Assembly: GCA_020747015.1 (NCBI GenBank)
Contig: JAGTJM010000024.1
Span: forward strand, 124,001 to 188,000
Source of the DNA: Pyrenochaeta sp. MPI-SDFR-AT-0127
Taxonomy: Eukaryota > Ascomycota > Dothideomycetes > Pleosporales > Cucurbitariaceae
Length of the DNA: 64,000 nt
Reading direction: 5' to 3'
Shown here: positions 59,293 through 64,000 of the stretch, piece after piece
How positions within the stretch are numbered: the first letter of the stretch is position 1
How the letters are laid out: each line of letters begins with the position of its first letter
Notes under the pieces: model-generated
Told to the model about the DNA's origin: nothing
The model's database searches: none
The model's input: only the letters and a program-made list of their open reading frames with translations
Position numbers and translations under genes: made by a program

Positions 59293-62200
59293 ATGGCTGC
59301 GTCTAATTCGCCCTACAAGGCGTATACGCCAACAACATCTAATACCCCACAAATATCATCACAAATACCAAGTGGTGAGATTTCTCAATCAAATCAACAA
59401 GGAGCAGGTCTCTTCTCAGCACAACATCGGCAGCAAGAGCAATCACATAATGCCAGCTATCTACAGGATGCAGGGAAGGAGGAGGAGGTTCAACTGGAGC
59501 CAATTGAGAAGACAGTCTCGTCTAGTTCTTCTAATTCCTCAGATACTCGCTATGGATCCAGCAGTCATCGGCGGCAGAAAAAGAGCCAAGGCTCTTCAGA
59601 ACCAGAGATCTGGGAGGATGCAGATGTGCACAACCAACTCGAACGACGGGTAACGCGCGCCGAAATCGACACCGAAGGTAAACGTGAGCTCCAAAGAATT
59701 CTCACAAGTGCATCTCGAAGGATGTCCCGACAAATCAGCGTCGCGCAACCTGGAGATCCCGCCATAGATCCGAGCAGCGAGTCCTTTGACCTCACCAAGT
59801 TCCTCAAGACTTTCAGACACAATCTGGAGGGAGAGGGTATCGAAATGAAGAAGATCTCTGTTGTGTACAAGGACCTAAACGTCTTTGGTTCCGGAAAAGC
59901 GCTTCAATTACAAAAGACTGTTGCGGATATCTTCATGGCACCGTTTCGGGCTCGCGAGTACCTTAGTTTTGGCAAGAACGACCGCAAGCAGATCTTGCAT
60001 TCCTTTGATGGAATCATACGATCCGGTGAACTCTGTGTTGTCTTGGGACGTCCTGGCAGTGGCTGCAGTACACTCTTGAAGTCATTGACTGGCGAGTTGT
60101 ATGGCTTGGAGACCGACCAGAGTCAGATTCACTACAATGGTATACCACAAGACAGGATGGTTAAGGAGTTCAAAGGCGAGATGGTGTATAATCAAGAGGT
60201 CGATAAGCATTTCCCACACTTGACTGTGGGTCAAACGCTGGAGTTCGCTGCGGTACGTACTTCTCACTATTTCTGCTACGTGTACTCCTCCAGTGCGACG
60301 TCGAATGTCAGAAAGACTGCACCAATCTTAAGATTCGTACCAAGTATGCCCTATTCGTACTTTGCTGACTGAATGGTATCTTAGGCAGTTCGAACACCTT
60401 CAAATCGACCAGGAGGAGCGTCGCGCGACGAGTTCAGCAAGTTCATGGCGCAGGTCATCATGGCTGTGCTAGGCTTGTCCCACACATATAACACAAAAGT
60501 AGGCTCCGACTTTGTGCGAGGCGTGTCTGGCGGTGAAAGGAAGCGTGTGTCGGTGGCAGAGATGATGCTTGCTGGCTCTCCACTAGCTGCGTGGGATAAT
60601 TCCACACGCGGTCTCGACTCCGCCACGGCTCTGAAATTCGTCAAAGCACTGAGAGTCAGCTCTGATATGAGTGGCGGTTCTGCAGCCGTCGCAATCTACC
60701 AAGCCAGCCAGAGCGTCTACGACTGCTTCGACAAAGCAGCCGTTCTCTACGAAGGTCGCCAGATTTACTTTGGCCCAGCTAGCCATGCAAAAGAGTTCTT
60801 TACACGACAAGGATGGCATTCACCACCTCGTCAGACCACAGGTGATTTCTTGACAGCTGTTACCAACCCACTTGAGCGAAAACCGAGGGAAGGAATGGAG
60901 AACAAGGTGCCACGAACGCCCGAAGAGTTCGAGAAGTACTGGCGCGATTCTCCCGAGTACCAGAGCCTGATGCAAGAGATCAAAGACTTTGAAGAAGAAA
61001 ATCCGGCCAATGAAAATGGAACACTCGAACAGCTCCGGCAACAGAAGAACCACGTCCAAGCTAAGCATGCCCGCCCAAAGTCCCCATACCTCATCAGTGT
61101 TCCTATGCAAGTCAAATTGAACACCAAGCGCGCTTATCAGCGTATTTGGGGTGATTTTGCTTCCACTGCAACCCAAGCCGGACTCAACTTATTTATGGCG
61201 CTCATCGTTGGTTCTATCTACTTTGGTCATTCGGAAGGCTCTTCTTCCTTCCAAGGGCGAGGAGCGGTCATTTTCCTTGCAATCCTGTTCAACGCACTGT
61301 CATCTATCGGAGAAATCAGCGGACTGTATTCTCAACGACCTATCGTCGAGAAGCACAATTCCTACGCATTCTACCATCCCGCAACAGAAGCCATAGCCGG
61401 TATTGTCGCGGATATTCCCGTCAAGCTGTTGTCAGCCACGGTTTTTAATATCGTTCTCTACTTCCTGGCTCAACTTCGATACACCCCAGGGCAGTTTTTC
61501 CTGTTCTTCGTCGTCACGTATATGGCAACATTTGTCATGGCTGCAATTTTCCGAACGACTGCGGCTGTCACGAAAACCGCTTCACAGGCTATGGCTGGCG
61601 CCGGAGTTCTAGTTTTGATCCTTGTTATCTACACCGGCTTCGTTATCCGCATTCCGGAAATGCCAGTCTACTTTGGTTGGATCCGATGGATCAATCCTGT
61701 CCATTATGCGTTCGAAATCCTACTTGCAAATGAGTTCCATGGAGTCAACTTCCCATGCGATGCTTACATTCCACAAGGCCCGGGATACACTCAGGCTGGA
61801 AACGCGTTCATTTGTAATATCCAGGGTGCAGTCGCAGGCCAGACGTTTGTCTCTGGAGACAGGTTTATCGAGGTCGCATATTCATACTCCTGGTCTCATG
61901 CCTGGAGAAACTTTGGCATCCTTTGGGCTTTCCTAATCTTCTTCATGATCACATACTTTATCGCCGTCGAGATCAACTCTTCCACCACCAACACAGCGGA
62001 GCAGCTTGTATTTCAGCGTGGTCACGTTCCAGCATACCTACAACAAGATGGCAAACGCTCCTCCGACGAAGAGACCGATGGTGCGGCCAAGCAAGGAGAG
62101 CAAGAAGGTGCTGGCGATGTCAGCGCTATTGAGGAGCAGAAGGGTATCTTTACCTGGAGAGATGTTGTATACGATATCGAAATCAAAGGTGAACCTCGAC

Positions 62201-64000
62201 GACTACTCGATCACGTGTCTGGATTCGTCAAGCCTGGTTCTATGACCGCCCTTATGGGTGTTAGTGGCGCAGGCAAAACTACTCTCCTTGATGTGCTCGC
62301 TCAGCGTACTACGATGGGTGTTATTACAGGAGACATGTTTGTCAATGGCGCACCTTTGGATCCCGCCTTCCAACGTTCAACAGGTTATGTACAGCAACAG
62401 TAAGTCAATCAATCATAACTACCGCTTCGATTTCTGACAAGAGCAGGGATCTTCATCTCGAGACTAGTACCGTTCGCGAAGCGCTACGTTTCAGTGCCAT
62501 CTTGAGGCAGCCAAAGAACGTCAGCAAACAAGAAAAGTTCGATTATGTTGAAGAGGTAATCAAGATGTTGAACATGAGTGACTTTGCCAACGCCGTTGTT
62601 GGTGTACCTGGCGAGGGCCTCAACGTTGAACAACGAAAGCTGTTGACTATCGGAGTTGAGTTAGCTGCGAAGCCAAAGCTGTTGCTCTTCCTTGACGAGC
62701 CTACATCAGGTCTCGACAGTCAGGTTAGTACTGCACGATGCAGCCTAGTTGTTTGAATCGCCTTTAAAGCTCAGTCAAACAGCTCAAAGGGCGCCAAAGA
62801 CTTTTAGACTTGCAATTCCTCTACTAATGCATCTGCTAATATGTATGCAGTCTTCCTGGTCAATCATATCGTTCCTCCGCAAGCTTGCCTCCGCAGGACA
62901 AGCTATCCTCTGCACTATCCATCAGCCGAGCGCTATTCTTTTCCAAGAGTTCGACCGTCTGTTGTTCCTCGCGAGGGGCGGCAAGACAGTGTACTTTGGC
63001 GAACTCGGCGAGAATTCCCAGACGCTCTTAGACTACTTCGAGAGCAACGGCGCGCGCAAATGCGGCGACGATGAGAATCCTGCCGAATACATGCTCGAGA
63101 TTGTCAACCAGGGCAAGAATGAACGTGGTCAAGACTGGTTCGATGTCTGGAAAAGCAGCGAGCAAGCCGACGTTGTTCAACGCCAGATCGACCAATTGCA
63201 CGAGGAGAAGAAACACGAAAACCTCAACATTGCCGGCGAGACTGGTGGCGGCGAGTTCGCTATGCCTCTCATCACCCAAATCAAGGAGTGTACTATCCGC
63301 GCCTTTCAGCAGTACTGGAGAATGCCATCATACGTCCTCGCCAAGATGGGTTTGTGTGCTGTCGCTGGCTTGCTCATCGGATTCTCCTTCTTCTTGGCCG
63401 ATTCTACCCTTGCAGGCATGCAAACCATCATATTCGCCGTCTTCATGTTGACCACGATCTTCACATCGCTCGTTCAACAGATACAGCCATTGTTCATTAC
63501 CCAACGCTCTCTCTACGAGTCACGCGAGCGTCCATCCAAGGCTTATTCATGGGTTGCCTTCATGTTTGCCAACATCATTGTTGAGATTCCATACGGTATC
63601 ATCGCTGGCCTGTTGACCTTCGCCTGCTTTTACTATCCTGTAGTCGGCGCGTCCCAATCCTCCGAGCGTCAAGGCCTCGTTCTGCTATTCTGCATCCAGC
63701 TCCTCATGTACACTTCCACCTTCGCCGCTATGACCATCGCCGCCCTTCCCAACGCCGAGACCGCATCCGGGGTTGTCTCTCTCCTTACACTCATGAGTAT
63801 CCTTTTCAATGGTGTACTTCAAGCTCCAAGCCAGCTTCCGAAGTTCTGGATATTCATGTACCGTGTCTCACCATTCACGTATTGGATAGGCGGCACGGTC
63901 GCAACGATGCTGTCAGGCCGTCCGGTAACATGCTCTGATAGCGAAGTTTCCATCTTTGATCCTCCAAGCGGTCAATCATGTGGTACATACCTCGAATCCT
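59293..64000 (+). CDS. PDR-type ABCG transporter (3' end outside the window)
   Basis: Full-size pleiotropic drug resistance exporter, NBD-TMD-NBD-TMD, of the plasma membrane; azoles and other hydrophobic compounds are typical substrates of the family. Exons 59293-60252, 60385-62399, 62447-62723 and 62851 onward give about 1467 residues, cut by the window edge in the last extracellular part. NBD1 has the degenerate fungal Walker A GRPGSGCST (Cys for Lys, about 60046), VSGGERKR and WDNSTRGLDSAT. NBD2 has GVSGAGKTT (about 62257) and LLFLDEPTSGLDSQ, the last split from SSWSII by a 127 bp intron; its signature region reads LNVEQRKLLTIG, as in Cdr1-like pumps. The N-terminal ~170 residues are Ser/Gln-rich and likely disordered. 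The start is the first ATG in frame. The right-hand end is missing, so completeness is unknown. Confidence 0.93.

Noticed and set aside
1..64000. CRISPR arrays, bacterial operons, rRNA genes
   Set aside because: The window is fungal; no regularly spaced repeats or rRNA-like sequence was seen on either strand.

Overview
The window comes from a filamentous ascomycete (Pezizomycotina; a dothideomycete is plausible but not proven). The evidence is short 46-132 bp GT-AG introns with CTAAC/CTAAT-like branch sites, a nuclear tRNA-Ile(AAU), fungal-type PDR and P-glycoprotein ABC transporters, and a giant nonribosomal peptide synthetase (NRPS) ending in a fungal terminal condensation (CT) domain.

Layout. 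(1) 1-3.2 kb: the 3' tail of an unidentified gene, an AT-rich decayed stretch and a short relic of an NRPS adenylation domain. (2) 3.25-37.1 kb: three co-directional genes that look like a biosynthetic unit. They are an acyl-CoA/acyl-AMP ligase (5 exons, 571 aa), a full-length ABCB/P-glycoprotein-type exporter (4 exons, 1280 aa) and a hexamodular NRPS. The NRPS reads as three long open frames, but two 46-48 bp introns join them into one predicted 8370-residue protein with the order T-C-A-T-E-C-A-T-C-A-T-C-A-T-E-C-A-T-C-A-T-E-CT. (3) 37.9-41.5 kb: two decayed genes, one ankyrin-repeat and one F-box-like. (4) 42-43.7 kb: glutamate 5-kinase (PRO1) on the minus strand, the first housekeeping gene. 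(5) 43.7-49.3 kb: gene-poor, AT-rich sequence with two identical tRNA-Ile genes in inverted orientation around a decayed minus-strand coding region. (6) 49.5-51.5 kb: two intact but unrecognised genes. (7) 52.3-56 kb: housekeeping genes ATP23, Aurora kinase, and TIP41 divergent from Aurora. (8) 56-59.3 kb: no recognisable gene, then a PDR-type ABCG transporter that runs off the right edge.

How the genes may work together (inference). The ligase would activate a carboxylic acid. The free-standing N-terminal T domain of the NRPS would carry it, and the first C domain would acylate residue 1. Six adenylation domains, all with the Asp that binds an alpha-amino group, would add six amino acids. 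Epimerisation domains in modules 1, 4 and 6 predict D-configuration at those residues. The CT domain would release the product, probably by cyclisation, and the ABCB pump would export it. This resembles the ligase plus T-C-initiated NRPS logic of fungal lipopeptides such as echinocandin and emericellamide, but no acyltransferase, P450, oxygenase or cluster regulator is visible here. The product cannot be named from sequence alone.
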